Shown in pieces: positions 18,765-28,182 of a stretch of DNA of 64,000 bases. This DNA is from Jannaschia aquimarina (GTDB taxonomy: Bacteria; Pseudomonadota; Alphaproteobacteria; Rhodobacterales; Rhodobacteraceae), in contig NZ_JYFE01000060.1 of assembly GCF_000877395.1 (NCBI RefSeq), positions 310,001 through 374,000 on the forward strand, given 5' to 3'. Every line of letters starts with the position of its first letter. Positions within the stretch are counted from its first letter, which is position 1. Under the pieces are notes generated by a model. The model had not been told where the DNA came from. It worked only from the letters and a program-made list of their open reading frames with translations, and did no database searches. The position numbers and the translations under genes are program-made.

Positions 18765-19229
18765 TCAGGCCGCAGCAGAAGCCTCTGCGTCCGTCAGCAG
18801 CGTATGCAGGATCTGCACGTCCGAATTGGCCCGCAGCTTCGCGAGAAGAGCACCGTTCCGCAGGGTCCGGGAAACCAGCGCGAGGGCCTTGAGATGCGCG
18901 ACACCTGCATCTTCCGGCGCGAAGAGCGCGAAGATCAGGTCCACGGGACGCCGATCCGCGGCGTCGTATTCCAGCGGCGTGTCCAGCCGGAAAAAGACGC
19001 CCTGTACGGAATCCAGACCCGGCAGACGCGCATGAGGCAGCGCGACGCCATTACCGACACCCGTCGGCCCGAGGGATTCCCGTTCCTGAAGGGCGGCAAG
19101 ACCTGCTTCGGCATCGAGGCTGTAGGCATCGGCCGCGGTGTGCGCGAGATCGGTGAGCAGCCTCTTCTTGCTGCTGACACGTCCCAAATGCTTCACGGCC
19201 CCTTGGGCCAGGAGATCGTTCATCTGCAT
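18765..19229 (-). CDS. ptsN: Nitrogen-related PTS enzyme IIA (EIIA-Ntr)
   Basis: PtsN is the terminal phosphoacceptor of the regulatory nitrogen phosphotransferase chain (PtsP-NPr-PtsN) and controls potassium uptake, carbon-nitrogen balance and envelope functions. At 154 residues it is the normal size. The phosphorylated histidine is His66 in GNGVALPHARL. It follows hpf on the same strand with 66 bp between, the usual order in proteobacteria. It converges on the sulfotransferase-like gene across 95 bp. Confidence 0.95.
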   Translation of the reverse strand: MQMNDLLAQGAVKHLGRVSSKKRLLTDLAHTAADAYSLDAEAGLAALQERESLGPTGVGNGVALPHARLPGLDSVQGVFFRLDTPLEYDAADRRPVDLIFALFAPEDAGVAHLKALALVSRTLRNGALLAKLRANSDVQILHTLLTDAEASAAA

Positions 19230-19295
19230 CCGCGTTCCGCTCTGTCCGCACCCGAGCTACGGGCGGTGTCCTCGTCCTCCGCCCTGTCGGCGGTG

Positions 19296-19868
19296 TCAGC
19301 CGCTCTGAGCGGCGGGGTCGATCCAGCCCACGTTTCCGTCGTCCCGTTTGTAGACGACGTTGAGCCCGTCACCCTTCTCGTTCTTGAAAACCAGCACCGG
19401 GGCGCCAGCCAACTCCATCTGCATGACCGCTTCGCCTACCGAGAGGGTCGGGATCCGCGTCTCCATTTCCGCGACGATCACGGGCTGAAGCTCTGCCGGC
19501 TCCTCCGCCCCGTCATCGGCGGCGAGGATATACGAGGATGCCGCCCCGACTTCAACAGGGGCAGATCGCGCCTGATGATGATCTTTCAGCCGGCGTTTGT
19601 AGCGGCGAAGCTGCTTTTCCATCTTGTCCGCGCAGCCATCGAAAGCGGCATAGATTTCCGTCGCTTTCGCTTTTGCCTGGGCCGTCAGGCCCGTCGAAAG
19701 ATGAATCGTCGCCTCACAGACATATTCATGCGCCGCCTTCGAGAACACCACCTGCGCGTCTGTCGGCCGTCCTGCATACTTGCCCATGATCTCGTCGAGT
19801 TCGGTTCGGACATGGGTCTGCAGCGCGTCGCCGATATCGATGTGCATCCCGGTGATCTGATAGCGCAT
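19296..19868 (-). CDS. hpf: Ribosome hibernation-promoting factor, long form
   Basis: This protein binds idle ribosomes in slow growth and dimerises them into 100S particles. The 190-residue length and two-domain layout mark the long form: an S30AE domain at 1-100 (MRYQITGMHIDIGDAL, a lysine/arginine-rich KQLRRYKRRLKDH helix), a variable linker, and a C-terminal dimerisation domain with FKNEKGDGLNVVYKRDDGN. It lies between lptB and ptsN. In many proteobacteria rpoN sits between lptB and hpf; here only a 197-bp non-coding gap is present. Confidence 0.95.
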   Translation of the reverse strand: MRYQITGMHIDIGDALQTHVRTELDEIMGKYAGRPTDAQVVFSKAAHEYVCEATIHLSTGLTAQAKAKATEIYAAFDGCADKMEKQLRRYKRRLKDHHQARSAPVEVGAASSYILAADDGAEEPAELQPVIVAEMETRIPTLSVGEAVMQMELAGAPVLVFKNEKGDGLNVVYKRDDGNVGWIDPAAQSG

Positions 19869-20065
19869 TTCGCCTCCGCTGATGGAATGAAGAGGGGTCT
19901 CCCCGGGGCAAGCAGCTTGTGCCTCGGGTCACATTTGCCGGTGCGTCGGCGCGCGGCTGACGTAGCGGGTAGCGGCACCTCCATGGTCCAAGGGGGCGCT
20001 CAAAACAAGAGACTGTCAAGGTGCTCGCCGGAACGACGATTGCTGCGTCGGCGAAGGTCGGCCCT

Positions 20066-20815
20066 TCAACGCGCGAAGCTGTCCCCCAGATAGACCTGCC
20101 GGACATTCGCATTCGCGACCACCTCGTCCGGGGTACCGGACATGAGGACGCCGCCATCGTGAAGAATGTAGGCGCGATCCACGATCTCGAGGGTTTCTCT
20201 CACGTTGTGGTCGGTGATCAGAACACCGATTCCACGCCCCTTTAGGTCGACCACGAGATTTCTGATGTCACCGACCGCAATCGGGTCGACGCCGGCGAAT
20301 GGCTCGTCGAGCAGGAGGTATCTCGGATTGGCGGCGAGGCAGCGCGCGATTTCGACCCGGCGCCGCTCTCCTCCCGAAAGCGCAAGGGCGGAAGCGCGCC
20401 GCAGATGCTCGATGCCGAATTCGCTGAGCAGTTCCTCCAGCCGCTCCCGCCGCCGATGGCGCCGGGGTTCCGACACTTCGAGAATCGCCATGATGTTCTT
20501 CTCGACGGTCAGCCCTCGGAAGATGGACATCTCCTGCGGAAGATAGCCGATCCCCGCCTTGGCGCGCCGGTACATCGGCAGCCATGTGACGTCCCGCCCG
20601 TCGAGGATGACCTTGCCGCCATCTGGCGTGACCAGCCCCGCGATCGAGTAGAAGGTCGTCGTCTTGCCGCAGCCGTTCGGGCCGAGCAGCGCGACGACCT
20701 CTCCGCGCTCCAGATCCATGCTGACGTCCCGGATCACCGGCTTCTGCCGATAGGATTTCCGCAGATTGCGGATCTTGAGACCGCCTTCGCCCTCGATGAC
20801 TTCGGGGCGGCTCAC
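20066..20815 (-). CDS. lptB: LPS export ABC transporter ATPase LptB
   Basis: LptB is the cytoplasmic ATPase that drives LptFG to extract lipopolysaccharide from the inner membrane. The 249-residue protein has Walker A GPNGCGKTT at 45-53, signature LSGGERRRVEIA and Walker B LLLDEPFAGVDPIA, followed by the switch histidine region in ITDHNVRETL. The start overlaps the lptA stop by 4 bp. lptF and lptG are not in the window. Confidence 0.97.
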   Translation of the reverse strand: MSRPEVIEGEGGLKIRNLRKSYRQKPVIRDVSMDLERGEVVALLGPNGCGKTTTFYSIAGLVTPDGGKVILDGRDVTWLPMYRRAKAGIGYLPQEMSIFRGLTVEKNIMAILEVSEPRRHRRRERLEELLSEFGIEHLRRASALALSGGERRRVEIARCLAANPRYLLLDEPFAGVDPIAVGDIRNLVVDLKGRGIGVLITDHNVRETLEIVDRAYILHDGGVLMSGTPDEVVANANVRQVYLGDSFAR

Positions 20816-21285
20816 GGCTGAAGTGTCGTGCGAACGCGACCGGATACGGTCCCCGCGCCACTCTCCAGGTTCACGGCAAGCCGCTCTCCGGCAAGCGTGC
20901 TCTCTCCCTGGGTCACGAGGACATCGCCGGTCAGCACGATCTGGGACGTGCCGAGTTCGTACACCGCCTGCTGCCCTTCGGCCGCGTCGGCACCGGCCAC
21001 GATCAGAACGTCACCATCCGCCCGAAGGCGCTCGATCCTCCGTTCCCCCGAAGCGGAGGAATAGTCGACCTCGACGCGTTGCGCGGACAGGCGCAGCTCG
21101 CCCTGTGCGATGACGACGTTCCCCGTGAGAACCGCGCGTCCGGTCGACTGGTCGATATCCAGCGTGTCGGCCGCGACCTCGACAGGCGCGTCGCTGTCGA
21201 AATCGCCGCCACCGAAGCCGATGCCGGTCGATTGCGCCAGTGCCGGGGTCGCAAGCCCCAGCATCAGGACAAGGATACGGATCAT
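20812..21285 (-). CDS. lptA: LPS transport periplasmic protein LptA
   Basis: LptA forms the beta-jellyroll bridge that carries LPS across the periplasm. The 157-residue protein starts with a signal peptide (MIRILVLMLGLATPALAQ) and then has the OstA-like repeats VEVAADTLDID, RAVLTGNVVIAQG and QIVLTGDVLVTQG. It lies between lptC (11 bp upstream) and lptB (4-bp overlap), the standard order. Confidence 0.93.
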   Translation of the reverse strand: MIRILVLMLGLATPALAQSTGIGFGGGDFDSDAPVEVAADTLDIDQSTGRAVLTGNVVIAQGELRLSAQRVEVDYSSASGERRIERLRADGDVLIVAGADAAEGQQAVYELGTSQIVLTGDVLVTQGESTLAGERLAVNLESGAGTVSGRVRTTLQP

Positions 21286-21296
21286 CGGCTGTACCT

Positions 21297-21890
21297 CTAT
21301 TCGGTCGCGGGTTCATATAGCAGGTCGACGCCCCCGGTGAAGCGCAGACGCTGAGTTCCGTCCGATTCAACGATCTCCATCGCTCCGGCCGTCAGTCGGC
21401 CAAGGGGCCCATCGCCGGTCACCTTTCCCGGAGAGGCAATCCGAAGATCGCCCAGCGCCCCTTCCAGCCGCTCCGTGCGTACCTCGTAGCCAGTCGTGGT
21501 GGTGATGTTCACGTCGCCCTCAAGGACAAGGGTCCGCGTTCCTGTGTTCACCATTCCCGCGGCGGCGCTGATCGTCGCCCCACCATCCCCGCTGAGATCC
21601 AACCGCAACATGTCGATGGTCAGACGATTGGGATCGCGGGCATCCGGACGCGCGGTCTCGGCCGTGAGATCGAAGGATGTGCCGCCCGTCGTGCGCCCCA
21701 TGACGCGCGGGCTCGTGAGTTGCTGGTCCCGGGCCCTCTCGGAGACATCGACCTCCGCGTAGGGAAGCGCATCGTCTGGATCGACGCGGTCCGCCAGAAG
21801 GAACAGGGTGGACAGGAGCGACAGCGCGATCAGAGGCAGAAGGATCTTCGTTCCCCGGACAAGGCGCGTATGTCCGACCGCCTGGATCAT
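21297..21890 (-). CDS. lptC: LPS export protein LptC
   Basis: LptC is the single-pass inner-membrane protein linking LptBFG to LptA. The 197-residue protein has one hydrophobic helix at about 15-33 (KILLPLIALSLLSTLFLLA) and then a periplasmic beta-jellyroll with LDLSGDGGATISAAAGMVN and LEGDVNITTTTGYEV. The start overlaps the rnd stop by 4 bp. Sequence divergence is normal for LptC; gene order makes the assignment firm. Confidence 0.9.
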   Translation of the reverse strand: MIQAVGHTRLVRGTKILLPLIALSLLSTLFLLADRVDPDDALPYAEVDVSERARDQQLTSPRVMGRTTGGTSFDLTAETARPDARDPNRLTIDMLRLDLSGDGGATISAAAGMVNTGTRTLVLEGDVNITTTTGYEVRTERLEGALGDLRIASPGKVTGDGPLGRLTAGAMEIVESDGTQRLRFTGGVDLLYEPATE

Positions 21891-22513
21891 GAATGCGCGA
21901 AGATGTCCGTATCCGGGTAGCCGATCAGATCCAGTTTCGCCCGCGTGGGCAGGAAATCGAACGCCGCCTGAGCGATCTCGACTCGGCCCTCCCGCGCCAG
22001 CCGCTCATCCAGCTTGTCTTTCAGCCGATGCAGGTAGAGCACGTCCGACGCCGCGTAAGCCATCTGCGCATCGGTCAGCGTGGCCGCACCCCAGTCGGAG
22101 GTCTGCTGCATCTTGGAAATGTCGATATCGAGCAATTCCGACAGCAACGCCTTCAGGCCATGGCGGTCCGTGTACGTCCGCACCAGACGGCTGGCGATCT
22201 TGGAACACCAGACCGGCGCGGCGAGCGCGCCGAAGGCGTGATACATCGCGGCGATATCGAAGCGGCCATAATGGAAGAGCTTCAGAACGGTCTCGTCGCG
22301 CAGCAGGCGCTCCAGGTTCGGGGCGCTGTCCTGTCCGCGCCCGACCTGCACCAGATGCGCCGTCCCGTCGCCCGCGGAGAGCTGGACGAGGCACAGCCGG
22401 TCGCGATGCGGGTTCAGCCCCATCGTCTCGCAATCGATCGCGACCGACGGGCCGAGGTCCAGACCGTCAGGCAGGTCGCCGTCGTGAAGGGTGATGTTCG
22501 AGATATCGACCAT
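21887..22513 (-). CDS. rnd: Short ribonuclease D (DEDD 3'-5' exonuclease)
   Basis: This enzyme trims the 3' ends of tRNA and other small RNAs. Only the exonuclease domain is present: 208 residues against about 375 in E. coli RNase D, so the HRDC domains are missing. This short form is common in alphaproteobacteria. The DEDDy residues are Asp27 and Glu29 in AIDCETMGL, Asp in HYGRFDIA, and the Tyr-Asp pair in YAASDVLYLHRL. ATG 22513 is chosen for its AGGGGG ribosome site; the upstream frame runs through the tRNA gene. It is the first protein gene of the rnd-lptCAB block and lies 59 bp downstream of tRNA-Leu. Confidence 0.92.
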   Translation of the reverse strand: MVDISNITLHDGDLPDGLDLGPSVAIDCETMGLNPHRDRLCLVQLSAGDGTAHLVQVGRGQDSAPNLERLLRDETVLKLFHYGRFDIAAMYHAFGALAAPVWCSKIASRLVRTYTDRHGLKALLSELLDIDISKMQQTSDWGAATLTDAQMAYAASDVLYLHRLKDKLDERLAREGRVEIAQAAFDFLPTRAKLDLIGYPDTDIFAHS

Positions 22514-22534
22514 GCGGCCCCCTGAATGCGCGAA

Positions 22535-22559
22535 CGCCCGGCCCTGTCGGGGCCGGGCG
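22535..22559 (-). terminator. Hairpin downstream of tRNA-Leu
   Basis: A perfect 10-bp GC-only stem (arms at plus 22535-22544 and 22550-22559, 5-nt loop) lies 13 bp beyond the tRNA 3' end and upstream of rnd. Only two T residues follow on the minus strand, so it would be a weak terminator or an RNA-processing signal. Confidence 0.5.
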
Positions 22560-22572
22560 CTTCGGTGGACCG

Positions 22573-22659
<87 letters not shown>

Positions 22660-22791
22660 GCTCCACGGTGACGGCGCACTTACGAGCGAGGCGGCACCGT
22701 GTCAACGCTTCTCGCGGCGGAAAGTCACGGCCGCTTGCGAAGGCGGGTTCCGGGCGGTATCGCATCCCCGACCGGACGCGCGGAGGCCCCC

Positions 22792-23775
22792 ATGCAAAGA
22801 CTGGCGACGATCTATGGCGGCTCGGGCTTCGTGGGCCGCTACATCGCCCGCAGGCTGGCCAAGGCGGGCTGGCGCGTGCGCGTCGCCTGCCGCCGGCCGA
22901 ACGAAGCGCATTTCGTGCGCATGTATGGCAGCGTCGGACAGGTGGAACCGGTCTTCGCCAACATCCGCGACGATGCCAGCACCCGTGCGGCGATGATGGG
23001 CGCGGATGTCGTGGTCAACTGCGTGGGGATCCTGGCCGAAGCCGGCAAGAACAACTTCGACGCGGTCCAGGCCGAGGGGGCGGAACGGATCGCCCGCATC
23101 GGGGCCGAGCTTGGCGTCGCCCGCATGGTCCAGATCAGCGCCATCGGCGCCGACGACGAAAGCGACAGCGACTACTCCCGGACCAAGGCCGAAGGCGAGG
23201 AAGCGGTGCTCCAGCACCTGCCCGGCAGCGTCATATTGCGGCCCTCGATCGTCTTCGGCCCGGAGGACGAGTTCTTCAACCGCTTCGCGGGCATGGCGGC
23301 GCGGATCCCGGTCCTGCCGGTGGTGGGTCCCAACACGAAGTTCCAGCCGGTCTTCGTCGACGACGTGGCCCATGCAGCCGAGATCGCCGCAGACGGCCGC
23401 GTCGCGGCCGGCACCTATGAGCTGGGCGGACCGGATGTCGATACGTTCCGCGAGTTGATGCAGACCATGCTGACCGCGATCAAGCGCCGCGCTATTGTCG
23501 TGCGGATCCCATTCTTCGCCGCGCGGATCATGGCGGCAGGTCTCGATTTCGCGCAGAAGGCGACGTTCGGCCTGTTCCATAACGGAATGCTGACCCGCGA
23601 TCAGGTCCGGAACCTGGCACGGGACAATGTGGCCTCCGGGAAACTGCCGGGATTTGAGGCGTTTGGCATCGACCCGACCCCGATGGAGGCGGTCCTGCCG
23701 TCCTATCTCTGGCGCTTCCGCCCCTCCGGCCAGTATGCCGAGATCAAGGAAAGCGCGCGCAACCTGCGGACCTGA
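22792..23775 (+). CDS. Complex I NDUFA9-family NAD(P)-binding protein
   Basis: The 327-residue atypical short-chain dehydrogenase has a Rossmann motif GGSGFVG at 9-15 (TIYGGSGFVGRYIARRL) and AMMGADVVVNCVGILAE further on. It belongs to the family of the mitochondrial complex I accessory subunit NDUFA9. In alphaproteobacteria its partner and substrate are unproven. ATG 22792 has a CGGAGG ribosome site 5-6 bp upstream. A MATE exporter follows after 46 bp on the same strand. Confidence 0.85.
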   Translation: MQRLATIYGGSGFVGRYIARRLAKAGWRVRVACRRPNEAHFVRMYGSVGQVEPVFANIRDDASTRAAMMGADVVVNCVGILAEAGKNNFDAVQAEGAERIARIGAELGVARMVQISAIGADDESDSDYSRTKAEGEEAVLQHLPGSVILRPSIVFGPEDEFFNRFAGMAARIPVLPVVGPNTKFQPVFVDDVAHAAEIAADGRVAAGTYELGGPDVDTFRELMQTMLTAIKRRAIVVRIPFFAARIMAAGLDFAQKATFGLFHNGMLTRDQVRNLARDNVASGKLPGFEAFGIDPTPMEAVLPSYLWRFRPSGQYAEIKESARNLRT

Positions 23776-23821
23776 ATCGCCGTTCGGCGCGTTCGGACCT
23801 CGCAAACACCGCGAGGGACAG

Positions 23822-25228
23822 ATGGCGAGTACGAGCCGTGACCTGAACGAAGGCCCCGTCTGGAAGGCCCTCCTTTCCGTTTCCGGGCCCATGGCGTTCG
23901 GCATCGCCGCAGTCATCTCGGTCGGACTCGTCGACGCCTATTTCCTAGGGCGCATCGGGTCCGATGCCCTGGCCGCCGTTGGGTTCGTCTACCCGATCAC
24001 GATGACTATCGCCTCGCTGTCGATCGGCATGTCCGCCGGCGCCAACGCGGCCATCAGCCAGGCCCTCGGCCGCAAGGATGACGAGGACGACGTGATCCGC
24101 GTCGGCCTTCATGCCCTCGGGATCGGGACCGTTCTGGGCGCCCTCGCGGGGCTGATCTTCTTCCTGATCGACCGTCCCCTGCTGTCTCTGATGGGAGCGA
24201 CGGACGGCGTGCTTGAGGCTGCGTTGCAATATACCCCCGTCTGGTCCGCCTCGTTTCCCGCACTCGTGGCAATGATGCTGATGAATTCGGTCTTCCGGGC
24301 CCACGGGAACGGCGGGCGCGCCGCGGGGATCATGATCTTTTCCGCAAGCGTGAATATCGCACTGACACCGACGCTGATCCTCGGTTGGGGCCCCTTTCCC
24401 GAACTGGGCGTTGCGGGGGCGGCGTGGTCGACGCTGATCGCCTATGTGGTCGCCTGCGCGGCCGCCGCCGCACTGGCGATGAAATCCGGTCTGCTGCGTC
24501 CCTGCGGCGCGCTTCTGCAGGACCTGTGGCAGAGCGCGAAGACCCTTGCCGGCGTGGGTGGCCCGGCAGCCCTGTCGAACGCGATCCGGCCCGCCGGCAT
24601 GGCGGCGGTCACCGCAGCCGTAGCCGTTCTCGGGTCGAGCTATGTCGCGGGCTTCGGCGCGGCTGGCAGAGTGCAGGGCCTGGTCGCTGTCCCGTTGCTG
24701 GCCCTGTCCGCCGGGATCGGCCCGGTGGTGGGGCAGGCGTGGGGGGCGGACCGCCCGGATCGCGCATCCCAGGCCCTGCGCCTCTCCTGTCTCTTCGCAC
24801 TCGGCTACGGCCTGGTCCTTGCAACCGCGCTGTTCTTTCTCGCCGATCCCATCGCCGGGCTCTTCAGCGATGACGATCAGGCTGTCTCGGCAGCGGCGCT
24901 CTATCTCCGCATCGTGGGCTGGTCGCTCTTCGGCTTCGGCATCCTCGTGGTCGGAAACGCGGCGCTCAACGCCATGAGCCGGGCAGGGTATGCCATGTCG
25001 CTATCGGTGGCGCGGGTGCTGTTGGTCTACCTGCCGCTCGCATGGCTCGCCGCGTACACGGTCGGCTATTGGGGCATCCTTGGGGCGGCGGTCGTCGCGA
25101 ATGTCTTCGCTTCGGTCGCGGTGATGGTCGCGGCCCGCGCGGCGGGTCTGCGTGTGGTCGACATCGCTCCGATCCGCTCCCTCGCAAGCCGCCTGCCCCG
25201 CAACAGGGTCGACGCGGAGCCGGCCTGA
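23822..25228 (+). CDS. MATE-family multidrug/cation exporter
   Basis: The 468-residue membrane protein has about twelve hydrophobic helices and the MATE repeats, including GFVYPITMTIASLSIGMSAG in the first half and GPVVGQAWGADRP in the second. MATE proteins expel organic cations or drugs using sodium or proton gradients, but the substrate cannot be told here. ATG 23822 follows GCGAGGGA. A single base separates its TGA from the cardiolipin synthase ATG, so the two are co-translated. Confidence 0.92.
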   Translation: MASTSRDLNEGPVWKALLSVSGPMAFGIAAVISVGLVDAYFLGRIGSDALAAVGFVYPITMTIASLSIGMSAGANAAISQALGRKDDEDDVIRVGLHALGIGTVLGALAGLIFFLIDRPLLSLMGATDGVLEAALQYTPVWSASFPALVAMMLMNSVFRAHGNGGRAAGIMIFSASVNIALTPTLILGWGPFPELGVAGAAWSTLIAYVVACAAAAALAMKSGLLRPCGALLQDLWQSAKTLAGVGGPAALSNAIRPAGMAAVTAAVAVLGSSYVAGFGAAGRVQGLVAVPLLALSAGIGPVVGQAWGADRPDRASQALRLSCLFALGYGLVLATALFFLADPIAGLFSDDDQAVSAAALYLRIVGWSLFGFGILVVGNAALNAMSRAGYAMSLSVARVLLVYLPLAWLAAYTVGYWGILGAAVVANVFASVAVMVAARAAGLRVVDIAPIRSLASRLPRNRVDAEPA

Positions 25229-25229
25229 T

Positions 25230-26594
25230 ATGCTCGAGGCCCTCTTCGGCGTTCCGACGTGGGTTTCGATCGTCGCGCTTTTGATCGGTCTCGGGGTTGC
25301 GCGATTGGCGATCACATCATCCCGGACGCCACAGGGCGCGACGGCCTGGGTCGTCTTTCTCCTCTCGTTGCCCTTGGTCGCCATTCCGGCCTGGCTGATT
25401 TTCGGCGGCGTCAGCAGCATCCGGGGATCCGCCGGGTCGCCATCGGGACGCTACCACCGGACAGATGGTGGGGATGGCATCGACGCTTTCACGGCGGTCG
25501 CGGACGAGGACGTGACCGAGGGCAACCGGGCGACGCTCCTGATCGACGGCGGACCCACCTACGCCGCGATACACGAGGCGATCGACGAGGCGCGCGAGGA
25601 GGTCCTTGTCCAGTTCTATATCTGGCGGGACGACGAGGCGGGCCGGGCCATGCGGGATCGTCTCGTCGCTGCCGCCCGGCGCGGTGTTCGCGTCTGCGTC
25701 CTGTGCGACCTCATCGGCAGCCTCCAGCTTGGGCGCGGCTTCGTCGAGACGATGCGGGAAGCAGGATGCGAGGTGCGGGGCTTTCGCGGACGGGGCCTCG
25801 CCTTCACGATCTCGGTCAACTTTCGCAACCATCGCAAATGCGTCGTCATCGACGGCCGCACCCTTTTCACGGGGGGCATAAACTGCGCGCAGGAATATGT
25901 GGACGGGAAGCACTGGTTCGACACGTGGCGCGATACGTTCGTGCGTCTCGACGGCCCGGTTGCCGCGCAGGGACGGGCCAGTTTCGCCCGCGACTGGAAC
26001 GATCTGGGCGAGAAGAGCCTGCCGAACATGCCCGCCCCAGAGGCGACCACGGGCAACGTCCGGGCGATGCTTGCGTCCCCCGGACCCGGTGGCGAACTCG
26101 AGCGCGGCTCTCTTCTGCTATGCGGACTGGCGGCACAGGCCCGGCGGCGGCTCTGGATGACGACGCCGTATCTGGTGCCCCATGACGATCTTCTCACGGC
26201 GCTGCAGGTCGCGGCCATTCGCGGGGTCGACGTTCGGATCCTCGTCCCCCGTCCGTCGGACAATATCGTCGCCTGGTATGCTGCCCGCGCCTACGTGGAC
26301 GACGTGATGGAGGCGGGCGGCGAGGTCCGGGAATACCTGCCGGGCTTCATGCATCAGAAGGTGGCGCTGGTAGACGATGACCTCGTCTCGATCGGGACGA
26401 TGAACCTCGATGTCCGGTCCGCCCTTCTGAACTACGAGATGACCGCCCTGATCGAGGATCGCGATTTCGCGGCAGAGGTGGCGGAAATGCTGGAAGCGGA
26501 TTGGGCGCAGTCAACCGATCGGCACCTGAGGGATCCGTCGCGCAGGATCCGGTTCTTCGCCCCGATCGCGCGGCTGATGGCTCCGGTCCTGTGA
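25230..26594 (+). CDS. cls: Cardiolipin synthase (phospholipase D family)
   Basis: This enzyme condenses two phosphatidylglycerol molecules into cardiolipin. The 454-residue protein has two N-terminal transmembrane helices (about 8-25 and 38-60). Two PLD catalytic motifs follow: HRKCVVIDGRTLFTGG near 201 and HQKVALVDDDLVSIGTMN near 373. The second lacks the usual Gly after Asp, which is common in this family. It overlaps nothing but is tightly packed between the MATE gene and the EEP-family gene. Confidence 0.93.
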   Translation: MLEALFGVPTWVSIVALLIGLGVARLAITSSRTPQGATAWVVFLLSLPLVAIPAWLIFGGVSSIRGSAGSPSGRYHRTDGGDGIDAFTAVADEDVTEGNRATLLIDGGPTYAAIHEAIDEAREEVLVQFYIWRDDEAGRAMRDRLVAAARRGVRVCVLCDLIGSLQLGRGFVETMREAGCEVRGFRGRGLAFTISVNFRNHRKCVVIDGRTLFTGGINCAQEYVDGKHWFDTWRDTFVRLDGPVAAQGRASFARDWNDLGEKSLPNMPAPEATTGNVRAMLASPGPGGELERGSLLLCGLAAQARRRLWMTTPYLVPHDDLLTALQVAAIRGVDVRILVPRPSDNIVAWYAARAYVDDVMEAGGEVREYLPGFMHQKVALVDDDLVSIGTMNLDVRSALLNYEMTALIEDRDFAAEVAEMLEADWAQSTDRHLRDPSRRIRFFAPIARLMAPVL

Positions 26595-26604
26595 GGCCGG
26601 CCCC

Positions 26605-27258
26605 GTGAGGATCGTCAGCTGGAACGTTCGCAAGGCGGTCGGGCTCGACTGGCGGCGGGATCCCGATCGCGTACTCCACGTGCTGGAGGAATTGCGTCCG
26701 GACATCGTGCTCCTGCAGGAGGCCGACAAGCGGTTGGGCCGCCGCCCCGCGGCCCTGCCCCCCGCCAAGGTGGAGCGGGCCGGTTTCCACGTCGTGGACG
26801 CGGCGCCGGGCCCGTCGCTCGGTTGGCATGGCAATGCGATCCTGTCGCGGGGCATGCTGCGGCCGAAGACATTGCGCACCCTCGATCTGCCGGGGTTGGA
26901 GCCCCGCGGAGCGATCTTCGTGGAGGTCGGTGATATCTGGCTCTGCGGCACGCATCTGGGTCTGAGACGACGCGACCGGAAGGCCCAGATCAGGATGCTG
27001 ATGGACGCGTCACCCGAGCGCTGCGTCATCGGGGGCGATCTGAACGAATGGTCCCGCGATCCCGCAGTGCTCGGCATCGGCGATCCTTGGCGCATGGTCA
27101 TCCCCGGTCCCAGCTTTCATGCCGCCCGTCCGAGATTGCCTCTGGACCGATTCATTTCACGCGGTGTGCGCCTGACCGGGGCGCGGGTGGTGCCGCCCGC
27201 CTCCGCATTGGGCGCATCCGACCACTTGCCGGTGATCGCAGAGATCTCTCAGGAATAG
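26605..27258 (+). CDS. Endonuclease/exonuclease/phosphatase (EEP) family protein
   Basis: The 217-residue protein has the EEP metal-binding motifs SWNVRKAV near the start, LLQEAD, GGDLNEW and the terminal SDHLPVIAEI. Such enzymes cleave phosphodiester or phosphate bonds in nucleic acids, lipids or inositides; the substrate is not evident. It starts with GTG only 10 bp after cardiolipin synthase, which makes a membrane-lipid role possible but unproven. Its 3' end overlaps the convergent uppP by 10 bp. Confidence 0.8.
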   Translation: MRIVSWNVRKAVGLDWRRDPDRVLHVLEELRPDIVLLQEADKRLGRRPAALPPAKVERAGFHVVDAAPGPSLGWHGNAILSRGMLRPKTLRTLDLPGLEPRGAIFVEVGDIWLCGTHLGLRRRDRKAQIRMLMDASPERCVIGGDLNEWSRDPAVLGIGDPWRMVIPGPSFHAARPRLPLDRFISRGVRLTGARVVPPASALGASDHLPVIAEISQE

Positions 27259-28049
27259 GCCCAGATCAGCAGCCCGGTGCCGAGGATGATCCGGTAGATG
27301 ACGTAGGGCGTGAAGCTGACCGACTTCAGAAGCCGCATCATCAGCGTCAGCGCCAGAAGCGCGGAGCCGAAGGCGAAGAGAGCGGCCAGCGCGCCATCGA
27401 CGAAGAGCGCCATGTTCGCCTCTGCCGCGACGTCCAGCGAAAGGACGGCGCCGGACGCAATGATCGTGGGGATGGACATCAACATGGAGAGGCGCGCGGC
27501 GTCCTCGCGCGTGTAGCCCAGAGCCCGTCCTCCGGTGATGACGATGCCGCTGCGCGACGTGCCCGGGATCAGCGCCAGCATCTGCCACAGGCCGAAGATC
27601 ACCGCATGGCGAAGGCTCCAATCCTCCGCCCGGCGGACCTCCCGCCCCCAACGGTCGGCGGCCCCGAGGACCAGCCCGAAGATCAGGGTCGTCCACCCGA
27701 TCAGCGCGACGGAGCGCAGCGCATCGGTGCCGATCGTGAGCTTGAGCGCGAGGCCGAAGAGGATGACCGGAATCGTCGCGACGAACAGCCCCAGCGCCAA
27801 CCGCTCCTCGGATCCGCGGCGTCCGCCGAGAATGCCGGCCGTGCCGCGCATCGCAGCCGCGACATCCTGGCGAAAGTAAAGTACCACGGCGCCGAGGGAG
27901 CCGACATGGACCGCGACATCCAGGAACGTCCCCTGATCGTCCAGCCCGCTGAGCGCGGGCAGGAGAACCAGATGTCCCGACGAGGAGATCGGCAGGAATT
28001 CGGTAACGCCCTGCAGGACGGCAAGGATGATGAGATACCAGAGGGGCAT
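27249..28049 (-). CDS. uppP: Undecaprenyl-diphosphatase
   Basis: UppP removes a phosphate from undecaprenyl diphosphate so the lipid carrier can be reused for peptidoglycan and surface glycans. It is a 266-residue polytopic membrane protein with the two catalytic motifs QGVTEFLPISSSGHLVLLP at 13-31 and PGTSRSGIVITGGR in the middle. It converges on the EEP gene. Its upstream region (28050-28281) is shared with gltD. Confidence 0.96.
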   Translation of the reverse strand: MPLWYLIILAVLQGVTEFLPISSSGHLVLLPALSGLDDQGTFLDVAVHVGSLGAVVLYFRQDVAAAMRGTAGILGGRRGSEERLALGLFVATIPVILFGLALKLTIGTDALRSVALIGWTTLIFGLVLGAADRWGREVRRAEDWSLRHAVIFGLWQMLALIPGTSRSGIVITGGRALGYTREDAARLSMLMSIPTIIASGAVLSLDVAAEANMALFVDGALAALFAFGSALLALTLMMRLLKSVSFTPYVIYRIILGTGLLIWAYS

Positions 28050-28182
28050 GCGGCTCGATTCGGATCGCTTTGCGCGTTGTTGCAGAGCGACCCGATAGGC
28101 GCCAGACCGTCGATGGGTCCGGATCGGTCCAAATATTCGGCGATTATCGCGCCTCCGAACGAGTTGACGACCAGATTTTCTG

